A stretch of 64,000 nt of DNA from G965215055 sp965242685. Its GTDB lineage: Bacteria > Pseudomonadota > Gammaproteobacteria > UBA4575. Under the pieces are notes generated by a model, which made no database searches, was not told where the DNA came from, and saw only the letters and a program-made list of their open reading frames with translations. Positions within the stretch are counted from its first letter, which is position 1, and the number at the start of each line of letters is the position of its first letter. Below are positions 20,401 through 30,333 of the stretch, one piece after another. The position numbers were made by a program, and so were the translations under genes. Location: the NCBI GenBank assembly GCA_965242685.1, contig OZ251487.1, positions 1,116,001-1,180,000 on the forward strand, in the 5' to 3' direction.

Positions 20401-22110
20401 TCACGGCAGTTTTGACGTGAGTTTATGAGCGGCTACAACTCGCTGGATGCTGAACACCAATCCGATGAGAAAAAAATGAAACCAGTCGCCCACAAATGGG
20501 CCCATATTGTTAAAAAGGCTGTTGACTAGGTAGGCTACCAACGCGCCGGTAACGGCAACGGTAGGAAAATAGAAAATCTCGTCTCGTAATCGCATACCAA
20601 GCCTTGCGGAACACCTCAACGACCGTACTATAAGCACATAAAAAAGAATAAGAAAAACCAATCCGGGAAACCCATAGTATACCAGAATTACCAGAAATTG
20701 ATTATGTGGAGTATTAGACAGTATACGACCTGCCATCCAATGATTCAACCCTTCACTCAAGTGCGATGCATTTGGAAAGTATCGCCCCGTTCCAAAAGGA
20801 TGGTCTAAAGAGTACCTTAATGCCGTAGTTGCCAGGTGACGACGAGATTGAGCCGACGGGTCAGAAAGGCTGAGGATATTTTTTCTCTTAACCTCTCGCC
20901 AAGCCCACCACTGCGTTGCATCCGCCGGTCGTAAACGGACTTGGTAGCCGGTGGTGCCCGTTGAAGAGTCCAGCACACACCAAGTAAGTACAACTCCCTT
21001 ACTTTCCCCCGTGGTAACCATCACTTCTCTTTCATCCCCATACCCATAAGCGTTCCTCGCTCGCACCTGTATCGCGTACTCTCCGGGAGGCAACCCCCTC
21101 AGCGCATGGTTTATAGCAAGGCAATCGCTGCCACCGATAATCCCTTCAATACCCACGGCAATCTCATCAATGGCCGGAGGCACTCCGGTACTGTGCACAA
21201 AGTCACGAGCAGCCAAAGTATCGCCGCTTTCAATGGAACCAGTGATAAAAGCCTTCGCCCCAAAAAATACCAACTGCCAGGCTACCACTAAAGAAACGAC
21301 AAGCAGCAAACGTTGCAAAACTCGTGGCCTTTTCATGGATAACAAGGTAATGACTACAATACCGGTCAGCATGCCAAGAATGGCCGAGCGGGCGGCACCT
21401 ATAACCACGATCGTTACCATGGAAGCCAACAAAACATACAGGGCCACACTATACGCTATCCTGGATGTTTTGCCTTGCCCAAGCGGACAGTACAGGAGCA
21501 TTGCAAACCCTAAGGGAATCGCAACAACAAGCTGATAATTCAGAGAAAGCTCATTCGGCGACAATCCCGCAATTCCTGTCCGCATCAAAATAGTTTCCAA
21601 GGTCCTCTCCGATACAGTGGCAAGCTGCAACCAAATAGTGAGAAAAGGCTCCCCTTTGTACGTGACAAAAACACCGAATACCGCAGACACAAAAACCGCA
21701 AGAATAATGACCAACATCACGCGCACGACTTTGTACACGTTGTCCACGGACAGATAGACTGCAAGCAGAATACCTACTCCTATTGCCATCTGGCCCAGCC
21801 GCTCCAGCCTGAGTGTATCCGTGAACAAATAGACTGCCAGCGCCCACACCAGTAACAATAATGACACTACAATGATCGGGATTACCGGCAGAAAATCCTT
21901 GACAAGAGTGGAGCGCGCCCCGCACGAAACAAAACGTAGCAATACATGAACGAGCGACAGAGAAATCACTAGGCCGCCAAGCATGATATTCGGCCCTCCC
22001 AATGGTAGCGGAGTGCTGGCAAGCCAGGAGTGAACCACGATAGTCGCCAAAAGCAGGACAAATATTAGCCCTGTCATGGAGTGATGCCGAAGATTGAAAA
22101 ACGGATACAC
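20401..22110 (-). CDS. O-antigen polymerase/ligase-like membrane protein with an Fn3-like periplasmic insert
   Basis: This is a 569-residue polytopic protein with many transmembrane helices on both sides of a large soluble loop. The C-terminal part has the Wzy_C/O-antigen ligase motif ILSNTPHNQFLVILVYYGFPG (HN-x-FL, about residues 470-490). Between residues about 310 and 410 lies a loop with fibronectin-III-like text: LPPGEYAIQVRARNAYGYGD and then VVLTWCVLDSS. Such a beta-sandwich is unusual in this family. It lies between glycosyltransferase genes and probably polymerises or transfers the repeat unit in the periplasm. Confidence 0.75.
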   Translation of the reverse strand: MYPFFNLRHHSMTGLIFVLLLATIVVHSWLASTPLPLGGPNIMLGGLVISLSLVHVLLRFVSCGARSTLVKDFLPVIPIIVVSLLLLVWALAVYLFTDTLRLERLGQMAIGVGILLAVYLSVDNVYKVVRVMLVIILAVFVSAVFGVFVTYKGEPFLTIWLQLATVSERTLETILMRTGIAGLSPNELSLNYQLVVAIPLGFAMLLYCPLGQGKTSRIAYSVALYVLLASMVTIVVIGAARSAILGMLTGIVVITLLSMKRPRVLQRLLLVVSLVVAWQLVFFGAKAFITGSIESGDTLAARDFVHSTGVPPAIDEIAVGIEGIIGGSDCLAINHALRGLPPGEYAIQVRARNAYGYGDEREVMVTTGESKGVVLTWCVLDSSTGTTGYQVRLRPADATQWWAWREVKRKNILSLSDPSAQSRRHLATTALRYSLDHPFGTGRYFPNASHLSEGLNHWMAGRILSNTPHNQFLVILVYYGFPGLVFLILFYVLIVRSLRCSARLGMRLRDEIFYFPTVAVTGALVAYLVNSLFNNMGPFVGDWFHFFLIGLVFSIQRVVAAHKLTSKLP

Positions 22111-22114
22111 GACA

Positions 22115-23215
22115 CTACCGGGGTTTATACGCCGTGATGATCTTTATGTACTGATCAATGGATGCCTGCGCGGAATATACCTTCGCCCTGGTAATAAGAA
22201 GGTCTGGTTTGAGGGGGTTATCTAGAGTTTCGGTTATCGCTCTCGCCAGTGAATACGAATCCTCTACCGGCACAAGGCACCCATATCTGCCATCTTCAAG
22301 TATCTCTTTGGGGCCGCTAGGGCAATCGGTACTGACCACGGGCGTCCCACACGCCATGGCCTGAACCAGTACATTCGGAAACCCTTCGTAAAGAGACGCT
22401 AGCACGAATACTTGTGCCTTGGCCATATAAGCAAATGGATTGAGATAAAACCCTGGAAGATCAACGGCGTGCGCAATTCCCAAATCCCGAATCAGTTTGA
22501 TCAAGCCTTGTCGCTTCGGGCCTTCACCAAGTATAACCAGACGAGCAGGACGAGACCGTAACAGCTCTGCAAAGGCCCTGATCAAGGTTGAATACCCCTT
22601 TTGATCGACGAGGCGTCCACAAGAAAGTATCACTGGAAGCCTCGTATCATTAAACCAAGGATGGTCTACCGATATCGTTGCCATATTATGGTGATCAGGC
22701 CACACCACAGGATTGAAGATAACGCGAACCTTATATGAAATACGGGGAATATTCCGTTTGAGGTCATCACTTGCGCCACATGAGTTCGCCACAACCATAT
22801 CGGCAAATGGCAAGAGATGCTTTTCCAACTTCATTACCATTCGAAGCTTAAGGCCGGCATCGGCATACTTCATACTGAAGGTGTTTGCCTGCCGCACCAC
22901 TGCCAGCAGCCGCCTGCCAAAAAGAATCTTGGCAATCAATGCCATCACATTGGCATCCTGTAACGTGGAAATGAGTACGTTGGGGCGGCACCTTCGTAGG
23001 TACCGGTACAACGCCGGAAAACTCAAGCGCGCGCGGCGGGAATGCAAATCTATCAAACGTATATCGTCCGGCAATAAGCCAAGATACCGGCCTCGGGCCC
23101 TGACCAGCACCAAGTCCACGGACAAGCCACGCTGAACAAGGCCTCTCGCAACGTCAAACATGGCCCGCTCTGCGCCTCCCCCATCAAGAGAAGGCAGGAA
23201 TATTGCTACCCGCAT
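22115..23215 (-). CDS. Glycosyltransferase family 4
   Basis: This is a 366-residue GT-B enzyme. The donor-side motif EGFPNVLVQAMACGTPVVSTDCPSGP (about residues 275-300) and the N-terminal FLPSLDGGGAERAM loop (GGAER) place it with WsaF/WbnH-type GT4 enzymes. The ATG at 23215 starts right at the first strand. It ends 4 bases from the start of the polymerase gene, so the two are translated together or nearly so. Sugar and linkage are not known. Confidence 0.85.
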   Translation of the reverse strand: MRVAIFLPSLDGGGAERAMFDVARGLVQRGLSVDLVLVRARGRYLGLLPDDIRLIDLHSRRARLSFPALYRYLRRCRPNVLISTLQDANVMALIAKILFGRRLLAVVRQANTFSMKYADAGLKLRMVMKLEKHLLPFADMVVANSCGASDDLKRNIPRISYKVRVIFNPVVWPDHHNMATISVDHPWFNDTRLPVILSCGRLVDQKGYSTLIRAFAELLRSRPARLVILGEGPKRQGLIKLIRDLGIAHAVDLPGFYLNPFAYMAKAQVFVLASLYEGFPNVLVQAMACGTPVVSTDCPSGPKEILEDGRYGCLVPVEDSYSLARAITETLDNPLKPDLLITRAKVYSAQASIDQYIKIITAYKPR

Positions 23216-23257
23216 GTGTCCGGCTTGTCTTTCAAAATCCCTTCACGGCTTTCGTAC

Positions 23258-24445
23258 TTACTCCTTCGGTAGGTCAACGGATGGAGCAATGATTGTTATA
23301 AGAGCTTGCACGTACCGTTTGGGTGCGTGATTGGAGACGACCAATTGATAACTACGACGCCCCATCTCCACCAGTCTTTCCCGGTCGCTTACTATTTCAA
23401 GCATACACGCCTCAAGACTACCGAGATCATCCGTACAAAATACAAAACCATTCTCACCGTGATGCAGGTAGCACTTAGTGCCGTTTGAGTCGCTGCATAC
23501 TACGGGAAGAGAATGCGCCATCGCCTCCAAGGGTGAAACGGCCGCCCATTCATTACGACTGGCAAGGACAAATACATCATGTGTCGCATAATGCCGCTGC
23601 ACTTCGGGAAACGGTAAATTTACCTTGAATTCAACTTTGCCGTCCAACTCCAAACGTTCACAGTGACGCCTGACGCTCTCCAGTTCACAGAGATGTTCCG
23701 ACGTGGTGCATTCACCAATAATCGTGGCTCGAATCGGATAGTGCCGTGAAAGCCTGTGGATCATCTTGAGAAACAAGTGATGATTCTTGCGAGGCTCATA
23801 CTTGCCTATCGCCAAGATATTCACCGTTCCACCGATGAACCACCGCTTATCTCCCGGGGCGGTTTGCGGGGGGATAACAAACGGCAAATAGCACAAAGTA
23901 CGCGACGGTTTGTAGCGGTTGGGAGTGCCGAGTACCGGTGTAATCCATGCGGCTCCAAGTACACGCGAGACGAGCAAGATAAGAAAACGCTTACACCGGC
24001 CCAACGGTCGATGTACCGGGGTCTGCGTGTACAGGATCAGACGCGCACCGATAAGTTTCGTTACCAGCACGGCAAGCAATCCATACGCGAAAAAGGGATC
24101 ACGCACTACTACCGCCGTCGGATGCAGGCCTCGTATCTTAAACCAAAATTCCACAGGCGGCGGCAAGCCGCCGGTAGCGCCCGGGCTTATCCCGAAACAT
24201 CGTTGTATCCAACGACGAAGCATTTCAAAGGTTGGTGAACAACCGATAATCTCGGGCTGTAGTGTCTCATACGTCTCGCTTTGCCCTCGACGCAACACGA
24301 TGAACGATACGTCATACCCTTCTTCCAACAGAGCCTTGACAATGAAGTGTTGGTTCGTGTGGTATCTGGCGGCCGTGTACACTAAACGTATGTTCTTTGC
24401 CCCACGTGGCCTAGCCCCGGCTTCCCCGCCTTTTCTCCGGTTCAT
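23258..24445 (-). CDS. Glycosyltransferase family 4
   Basis: This is a GT-B enzyme of about 395 residues when started at ATG 24445. The open frame extends to 24562, but the extra 39 residues are a hydrophobic stretch not seen in GT4 enzymes, so I prefer the inner start. C-terminal donor motif EWAAVSPLEAMAHSLPVVCSD (about residues 310-330) has the E-x7-E pattern. The gap of 242 bases to the upstream gene is the longest in the cluster. No other gene is evident there. If the longer frame is real the protein would have an N-terminal membrane anchor. Confidence 0.75.
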   Translation of the reverse strand: MNRRKGGEAGARPRGAKNIRLVYTAARYHTNQHFIVKALLEEGYDVSFIVLRRGQSETYETLQPEIIGCSPTFEMLRRWIQRCFGISPGATGGLPPPVEFWFKIRGLHPTAVVVRDPFFAYGLLAVLVTKLIGARLILYTQTPVHRPLGRCKRFLILLVSRVLGAAWITPVLGTPNRYKPSRTLCYLPFVIPPQTAPGDKRWFIGGTVNILAIGKYEPRKNHHLFLKMIHRLSRHYPIRATIIGECTTSEHLCELESVRRHCERLELDGKVEFKVNLPFPEVQRHYATHDVFVLASRNEWAAVSPLEAMAHSLPVVCSDSNGTKCYLHHGENGFVFCTDDLGSLEACMLEIVSDRERLVEMGRRSYQLVVSNHAPKRYVQALITIIAPSVDLPKE

Positions 24446-24687
24446 ATTTGATTTTATTGCAGAGGTTACGAATAAAAGTATACGCCACACAGTAAAGGGG
24501 CACACGAAAAGAAAGTACGAAGTAAGACCTTGGTTTACGTGGGATGAGAAAGACAAAGGCATTCTTCAAGGATTGAACGTGGACAATCACCACACTCGAG
24601 ATCAGCGGCGACTGCCTTATTCAGCCGAACAACCGCCGGACGTACCGGAGAATATTCGGGTTGCATCGTTGAGTGGAGGAATACCCG

Positions 24688-25863
24688 TCAGGCACACACA
24701 AGGTTTTGAATGATCGCCCGGCACCTGCTTTCCCAAGTATATTGTTGCACATCCCGATATGCCGTCTCCCGCAGGCCCTGATCAAGCTCGGGCGTGTCAA
24801 GGATTTCTTTGATGAGATGGCACAATGCGTCCACATCACCGGGTGGTGCCAGGAGTGCATTCCTGCCGTGACACAAGACTTTTTTCACCGTAGGTATACC
24901 ACTTGCAACAATCGCCCTTCGGGCCGCCATGTATTCAAACAGCTTGATGGGCGAAGTAGTATGAATATCCATAACCTTGTGATCCATATCGAGACGATAC
25001 GGCAAAAGCAAACAATCCGCCGCCTTAAGGTATTTCGGTACCTGTGCGTTGGCGACAAAACCAGTGAACAGGACATTTGAAATGCGATGTTTTCTGCAAC
25101 GTCTTTCCCAAAACCTGCGCCATTTTTTGAAACCTCCAACGAGAAGAAAAACCAAATTTTTTCGATGTCTAAGCCGGTCTGCGGCGGCCACAATCATATC
25201 GATTCCTTTATCAGGATAAAGATGTCCGGAATAGACAACGTATTGCTTATCAGGGTCAAGGGCCAACTCCCGTTTCCAGTATGTTGCTGCATCCGCTATA
25301 GCAAATCTTTCAAGGTCAACACCATTCTCCAATGCGATAATTTTTCCCGAAGGAACCCCGCGTTTAACGTGCTCCGCTTTAATCGCCTCGTGAGCGGTAC
25401 TGATTCCCTTAAATGCGGGTAGGTTCGCAACCTCATATATTTTTTGCAGTGCTGGATGGCTGTAATCAGTAGTATGTGTATCAACGACCGTTGGAACTCC
25501 GGCCCGGGCTGTAAAGTATGGAATCAAGTAACTCCTGCAATACACCCAATCAAACTTGTGCTCGACGACATACTGCGCTACCCGTAAAGAGTGGACATAG
25601 TCGTGGTTGATTCGTCCCGTGAGGAATGCCTTGAGTGAAGGTGGGATTTTGCGTACCGGAACCTTATTTGAAAGCCCGTAGTGTGCATAAAGATCCGGGG
25701 TTACTTTCCCCATAATCCGTTGTCTGACGCTGTCAGCAGTAACCACCTCCGTATCAAAACCCAACCCTGCAAACCCCTGGGCCATCTTCATAACACTGAA
25801 GGTATGTGCACGCTTGGACGGAATATTACATGCCGACAGCACGGCTACCTTATGGCCAGACAT
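24688..25863 (-). CDS. Glycosyltransferase family 4
   Basis: This is a 391-residue GT-B enzyme. VVYSGHLYPDKGIDMIVAAAD marks the start of the second Rossmann half (about residues 207-227), and SPIKLFEYMAARRAIVASGIP is the donor-binding segment (about 321-341). It lies 13 bases from the flippase gene on the same strand. N-terminal KVAVLSACNIPSKRAH matches family members that act on cell-surface glycans. Function in the repeat-unit assembly is inferred from context. Confidence 0.85.
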   Translation of the reverse strand: MSGHKVAVLSACNIPSKRAHTFSVMKMAQGFAGLGFDTEVVTADSVRQRIMGKVTPDLYAHYGLSNKVPVRKIPPSLKAFLTGRINHDYVHSLRVAQYVVEHKFDWVYCRSYLIPYFTARAGVPTVVDTHTTDYSHPALQKIYEVANLPAFKGISTAHEAIKAEHVKRGVPSGKIIALENGVDLERFAIADAATYWKRELALDPDKQYVVYSGHLYPDKGIDMIVAAADRLRHRKNLVFLLVGGFKKWRRFWERRCRKHRISNVLFTGFVANAQVPKYLKAADCLLLPYRLDMDHKVMDIHTTSPIKLFEYMAARRAIVASGIPTVKKVLCHGRNALLAPPGDVDALCHLIKEILDTPELDQGLRETAYRDVQQYTWESRCRAIIQNLVCA

Positions 25864-25876
25864 CTATTTTCCAATA

Positions 25877-27181
25877 TTATAATTGCCGACTCTGTCGCAG
25901 TACTGAAAGCGTGAATGGCACCAACACCATTGTCAAAACCAAGAAATGTACCGTCCTCGCCCAAGCTGCTCCCTCTGCACCGTACACAGGCACCAGCCAC
26001 ACAATCACGACGGTGGAAACTACAAAGCCTGCCGCCACCGCCAGCAGTGACGGCCACACACGCCCCGCCGCCGCCGGCAGTATACCGAGCACGGAAGTAC
26101 TGACGACAGAGAACAACCCAAAAACCATGATCAACAACAGCGGGGCAATACCCGAAAATTCGGCACCAAAGATGAACCAAACAACAGGCTCGCGAAATAC
26201 GGCAAGCAGCCCACATCCTACAGCCGCTAACGTCAATGAAAACAGAGTAAAACGGAACGACATACGACGCAATGCCGCTCCCCGTTGCATGAACCATTGT
26301 CTGCTGTATACGGATTGTATTCCGCTTTCCAGCGGTCGGAACAAACGTTTCAGCGTGTCGATAATCTGCCGCGCTCCGCGGTATAGCCCCGCATCGGTTA
26401 CCCCAACAAACTGTGCGACCAGAATAGTATCTAGGTTTTGGGTCAGTGCCGTAATGGTTTCTCTCACAGAGATCCCTATATGGAACCTTACCATGTCCGA
26501 TGGAACTTGGAGCGACCACGAGTGTAGAAAATCCTTCATGCCCGCTTGCCTGGTAGACATTATCATGACGGCGAACATTCCGATCCCATTTACCCCCGCA
26601 CCAACGACATACGCCAGAATGACCCCAAGCAATCCCCCTCCCGTCCACCACGTCACAACAAGCAGGGCAATTCGCACCAGGATGCTCGCAATAACAACAC
26701 CCAACCCAAAAGGCACACGGTGGGATAACCTGAGCATCGCCAAGCACCCCGTATGGGTAGCCATTAAAATACCTACAACACCATACAAAAACACTGCGTC
26801 AATGTAGGCTTCGTCAACCCCCAGCAAACCACTGACCGCACGGGTAAGTGCAACAATCAAGATATAGGCGACAAGCGACAGCCCAAAGGATGTCACCAGC
26901 ACGAAACGCAATATACACGATGCCTCCTTAAACCGCCCTGCAACTAGGCTTCGCGTTACAAAAGCGGTAACGGCGTCCCCTCCCGGTACAGACAACAATC
27001 CGTAGACAAGCGAGGTAACGGCCATGATGACAGACAGGATACCGAAGCCTTCCAGTCCGAGAATTCTGGCAGAGATTAATACCTGTACTAGCGTACCCAA
27101 GAGATTAGCGACCGTTATGGCGCCCATCCAGAGGGTCTGCTCCACTACGTTTCGGTCTGACGTGAGGTTATCTATCGACAC
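25877..27181 (-). CDS. Polysaccharide flippase, Wzx/MATE-like
   Basis: This is a 434-residue integral membrane protein with 12 to 14 hydrophobic helices. The polar loop LTQNLDTILVAQFVGVTDAG (about residues 235-254) is typical of the Wzx or PST exporter half of the MATE/MVF superfamily. It heads the polysaccharide cluster as read on the minus strand. It is expected to move the lipid-linked repeat unit across the inner membrane for the polymerase gene at 20401. Confidence 0.85.
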   Translation of the reverse strand: MSIDNLTSDRNVVEQTLWMGAITVANLLGTLVQVLISARILGLEGFGILSVIMAVTSLVYGLLSVPGGDAVTAFVTRSLVAGRFKEASCILRFVLVTSFGLSLVAYILIVALTRAVSGLLGVDEAYIDAVFLYGVVGILMATHTGCLAMLRLSHRVPFGLGVVIASILVRIALLVVTWWTGGGLLGVILAYVVGAGVNGIGMFAVMIMSTRQAGMKDFLHSWSLQVPSDMVRFHIGISVRETITALTQNLDTILVAQFVGVTDAGLYRGARQIIDTLKRLFRPLESGIQSVYSRQWFMQRGAALRRMSFRFTLFSLTLAAVGCGLLAVFREPVVWFIFGAEFSGIAPLLLIMVFGLFSVVSTSVLGILPAAAGRVWPSLLAVAAGFVVSTVVIVWLVPVYGAEGAAWARTVHFLVLTMVLVPFTLSVLRQSRQL

Positions 27182-27383
27182 TGAGCTTTCGCTCCTCTTT
27201 GATCAATGCACCGGGCTGATTCTTGTATAAATACGGCGAGGATTCAGGATTCCCAAGATGGCCGATAGCTCAAATAGCTCAAGTATCAATCAGTGCAGCT
27301 TGCCCCGCCTACAGAAATTGCTTTTATTTACTTTTTCTTCCCGGCTCCAAAGGGATGAATCTTGCCGTTGCGGAAAAAGACAC

Positions 27384-28211
27384 TTAAAAATACCTTACCA
27401 AGCGTAGCGACAGCCCGATTTCTTTGCCGGACAATGCTTCCGGAATGATAGTGCCCTCGGTTACCTTGTCTTCGGCGGTGTCAATGTCCCAGTTATCGCG
27501 GTCATAGTCGGTATAACGTGCCTCCACTTGCAGTGCAAAAGATTCATCCAAAGACTTCTCCATGCCCACACCCGCCATCCAAGCATCAAAATCCCGATCA
27601 AATCTGCTGGTGTTGTCTACAAGATATTCTTGCGCCGGACACGATGCAGGATCACTGCCGGCAGAAGGTACTCCGATGCAGCCGCTGAAAGTAGTCTGAA
27701 AATCCGTCTCTATATAACGGATCCCCGCCAATGCGTACAGACTGGCGCCTGTCCCCAAAAACTCCGGGCGGAACCCAAGTTTGAGCGTTGCTCCCCACCC
27801 GTATTCCTTTTCCAGTTTCCAACGCTGAGGAAAAACATCCGTGTATCGCGTACAAGCCCCCCCATGTGCACAGGCCCCTTCAAGTTTGCCCCGTATCTCA
27901 CCCGTATGATAAGTCCCCTCCACTTCGCCACTTAGATAGACATTGCCGTCATCCGACAGCGGCCATCGATAACCAATCACCGCACCTAGCCCGTAGACTT
28001 TATCATCGGCACTTCCAGAGTCATGGTTGCCCGCCCCACTCGCCTTGATTACGACACTTTTTTGGTATCTGACATCCGGCTCTTCCGCAGTCGCTACGAG
28101 CCCCAGGTAAAACCCTCGCTCTCCTCCCGCCGGCAAGGCATCCGTTACCCAACACAACGACAAGCCAGCTAACAGATAGACAACCGGAATTTTTCTGAGA
28201 CTCTCCATCAA
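27384..28211 (-). CDS. Outer-membrane beta-barrel protein, paralogue 1
   Basis: This is a 275-residue protein with a Sec signal (about residues 1-27), an eight-strand-like barrel and a C-terminal LVRYF. GLGAVIGYRWPL, YLSGEVEGTYHTG and LQVEARYTDYDR blocks recur nearly identically in the protein at 29446-30240, so the two are paralogues. Conserved cysteine pairs lie in extracellular loops (EGACAHGGACTRY; FSGCIG..CPAQ). It is divergent from the P44/Msp2-like gene. Role unknown: surface exposure is likely. Confidence 0.7.
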   Translation of the reverse strand: MMESLRKIPVVYLLAGLSLCWVTDALPAGGERGFYLGLVATAEEPDVRYQKSVVIKASGAGNHDSGSADDKVYGLGAVIGYRWPLSDDGNVYLSGEVEGTYHTGEIRGKLEGACAHGGACTRYTDVFPQRWKLEKEYGWGATLKLGFRPEFLGTGASLYALAGIRYIETDFQTTFSGCIGVPSAGSDPASCPAQEYLVDNTSRFDRDFDAWMAGVGMEKSLDESFALQVEARYTDYDRDNWDIDTAEDKVTEGTIIPEALSGKEIGLSLRLVRYF

Positions 28212-28365
28212 TGTACCCCCTATTAATCTTACACATTCCTTATGAAAAAACTGAAAGGCGTAGTTATGCTACGGTAAACTAGATACCAATCGCCTGCAGC
28301 ATAATAAAATATTGGGCCGGTAAATACATCCGTATAATTATGTATACTAACAACGGACGGTTTCC

Positions 28366-29382
28366 ATGAAACACCTCAATACGCTTTTACTTTTGATCCC
28401 TGTTATATGGGGTTTTATACCAGACATGGCACGGGCCGATTCAGATCTCTACGTTCGTAGCGAGCTGGGCATGAACTTCGCACCAAAAATGGATATATCT
28501 GCACGCTCCAATGATCGAGCCAGCTTGTGCGATGAATATATAAATCCCCATTACGACAGGGTAGCAATGTGGCATGAAAGATACAGGAACATCAATTGTA
28601 TCAGTTCAGATCGCCAAAAGAGTAATGGCTGGAGCAACGACTTCGGCTCTGCAAAAGGTATCCTCGCCGGGATCGCCATCGGCTACCGCCCGGGCAAAAA
28701 ATCGGGGGGCATGTGGGAAAATTTTCGGGTAGAAATAGAATACTTCTACCGTGCCGCCGATTACGATGAAGTTTCCCATATCTCCAGTGCGGTCGGAAAC
28801 AACCAGGATAAACTCAACCAGGAAATTGTAGATGCAATTGATGCAATTGACAGCCTGGCTTCGCATAATCTGTTCGCAAACATTTATTACGACTTCATCA
28901 ATAACAGCCGGTTCACGCCATATATCGGCGTCGGGATTGGACTGGGGCGTACCAGTTTGGACTATGAAAGCCTCTGGGTCAGAAATAGCGACCCGGACAA
29001 CATCAGAACAGGCGAATATATTCCCGACGGCCCACTAACGACATCCGACGGCAGTATAATATCCGGCGCAGACCTGAAGGAGACTATTAGAGAAAACTTG
29101 GCAGGCTCCTTCAGCCTTGGAGAAAAAGAATACAAAGATACTCTTTTCGGGTATCAGCTCCTGGTCGGTGTGGATTATGCACTCACGGAAAAGATGGCGC
29201 TGGGTTTAAAGGCTCGCTACGTGGAATTTGAATCCTTCAATGATGACGGTCTAGTCTGGGACCCGCTACGCAGCCACGTGCCCAATATTCGTAGAGACGG
29301 TTCCGAGCCGGTTCAAGGCTATTTTAAAACCAGTGATATCCGGATGTTCGGAGTGAGCCTGAATCTCGCATATTATTTCTAA
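28366..29382 (+). CDS. Outer-membrane beta-barrel protein, surface-antigen (P44/Msp2-like)
   Basis: This is a 338-residue protein with a Sec signal (about residues 1-24, ARA-D). Strands follow such as LVGVDYALTEKMALGLKARYVEF, and the C-terminus is NLAYYF. The layout and the FTPYIGVGIGLG motif fit the surface-antigen/opacity-like barrels often called P44/Msp2 family. A Cys pair (SLCDEY..NCISS) lies in a long first loop. It sits between two paralogous barrels on the other strand. Function unknown. Confidence 0.65.
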   Translation: MKHLNTLLLLIPVIWGFIPDMARADSDLYVRSELGMNFAPKMDISARSNDRASLCDEYINPHYDRVAMWHERYRNINCISSDRQKSNGWSNDFGSAKGILAGIAIGYRPGKKSGGMWENFRVEIEYFYRAADYDEVSHISSAVGNNQDKLNQEIVDAIDAIDSLASHNLFANIYYDFINNSRFTPYIGVGIGLGRTSLDYESLWVRNSDPDNIRTGEYIPDGPLTTSDGSIISGADLKETIRENLAGSFSLGEKEYKDTLFGYQLLVGVDYALTEKMALGLKARYVEFESFNDDGLVWDPLRSHVPNIRRDGSEPVQGYFKTSDIRMFGVSLNLAYYF

Positions 29383-29445
29383 GCAACCAAACTACCTGCA
29401 TCGGCAGACAACACCCTGCTTTTCCAGTGGACGGGACAAAGATAC

Positions 29446-30240
29446 TTAGAAATACCGAATCAGGCGTAGCGATAACCCCTTCTCTCTACCAGCCAATGAG
29501 GCCGGAACAATGACGTTTCCATCATCGGGAAGACTGACCCATTTCTTGCGGTCATAATCGGTATAACGCGCCTCCACCTGCAATGCCATAAACTCACCCA
29601 AAGACCTTTCCATGCCTGCCCCTGCCGTCCAGGCATCAAGAGTTCGACCATATTTCTCCGTAATGTTCGTGAGAAACTGTCCTTGGGGGCATGGATGTAC
29701 ATCCGCGATGCACCCGCTGTAGGTGATCGAGAAATCCGTTTGCATACGACGGACTCCCGCCAGCACATACAAACTGCCACCGGGAGCCATAAAGTCCGGG
29801 CGGGCACCAAGCCTGATCGTCGCACCCCATGCATAGTCTTTTTCCAATGTCCAAGTCTCGGGCCAGGCATCCGCATACCTTGTGCAATCCCCTTCATGCA
29901 TGCAGCTACCCTCGAAGTCCCCGCGTACCTTCCCTGTATGGTAGCTCCCCTCAACCTCGCCGCTTAGATAGAAATTTCCGCTCTCTGATAGTGGCCACCG
30001 ATAACCAATCACCGCACCCAATCCAGATACGTTCGTATCGTCGTCTCCATGGCTGCTATCTCCTATGCCGCGCGCGAAATTGGCTTTGCGATAGGTACTT
30101 TTCCTATAACGGATATCCTGATCTTCAACAGTTGCCGAAAGGCCCGCATAAAAACGCCCTTCTGCTGCCGAAGTGTTTGGCCAGGTACCGAATAGGCCCA
30201 CCACTAAGCAGGTGGCAAACAAGGATTTAAACATTTGCAT
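29446..30240 (-). CDS. Outer-membrane beta-barrel protein, paralogue 2
   Basis: This is a 264-residue protein when started at ATG 30240. The frame extends to 30315, but GGGGG lies 9 bases before 30240 and the signal peptide (MQMFKSLFATCLVVGLFG) starts there. Signal peptide, barrel strands GLGAVIGYRWPL and VEGSYHTGKVRG, and the C-terminal LIRYF mirror paralogue 1. By eye about half of residues are identical. Loop cysteines are conserved too. The stop is 64 bases from the convergent stop of the P44-like gene. Confidence 0.7.
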   Translation of the reverse strand: MQMFKSLFATCLVVGLFGTWPNTSAAEGRFYAGLSATVEDQDIRYRKSTYRKANFARGIGDSSHGDDDTNVSGLGAVIGYRWPLSESGNFYLSGEVEGSYHTGKVRGDFEGSCMHEGDCTRYADAWPETWTLEKDYAWGATIRLGARPDFMAPGGSLYVLAGVRRMQTDFSITYSGCIADVHPCPQGQFLTNITEKYGRTLDAWTAGAGMERSLGEFMALQVEARYTDYDRKKWVSLPDDGNVIVPASLAGREKGLSLRLIRYF

Positions 30241-30333
30241 GATCTGCATCCCCCAATCTTGTTTTATTTTTGCATTGTCAACAGGAATCATGCTGATGTA
30301 CAAGACATTCAACAAGCACGTAGTAAGCTTAGC

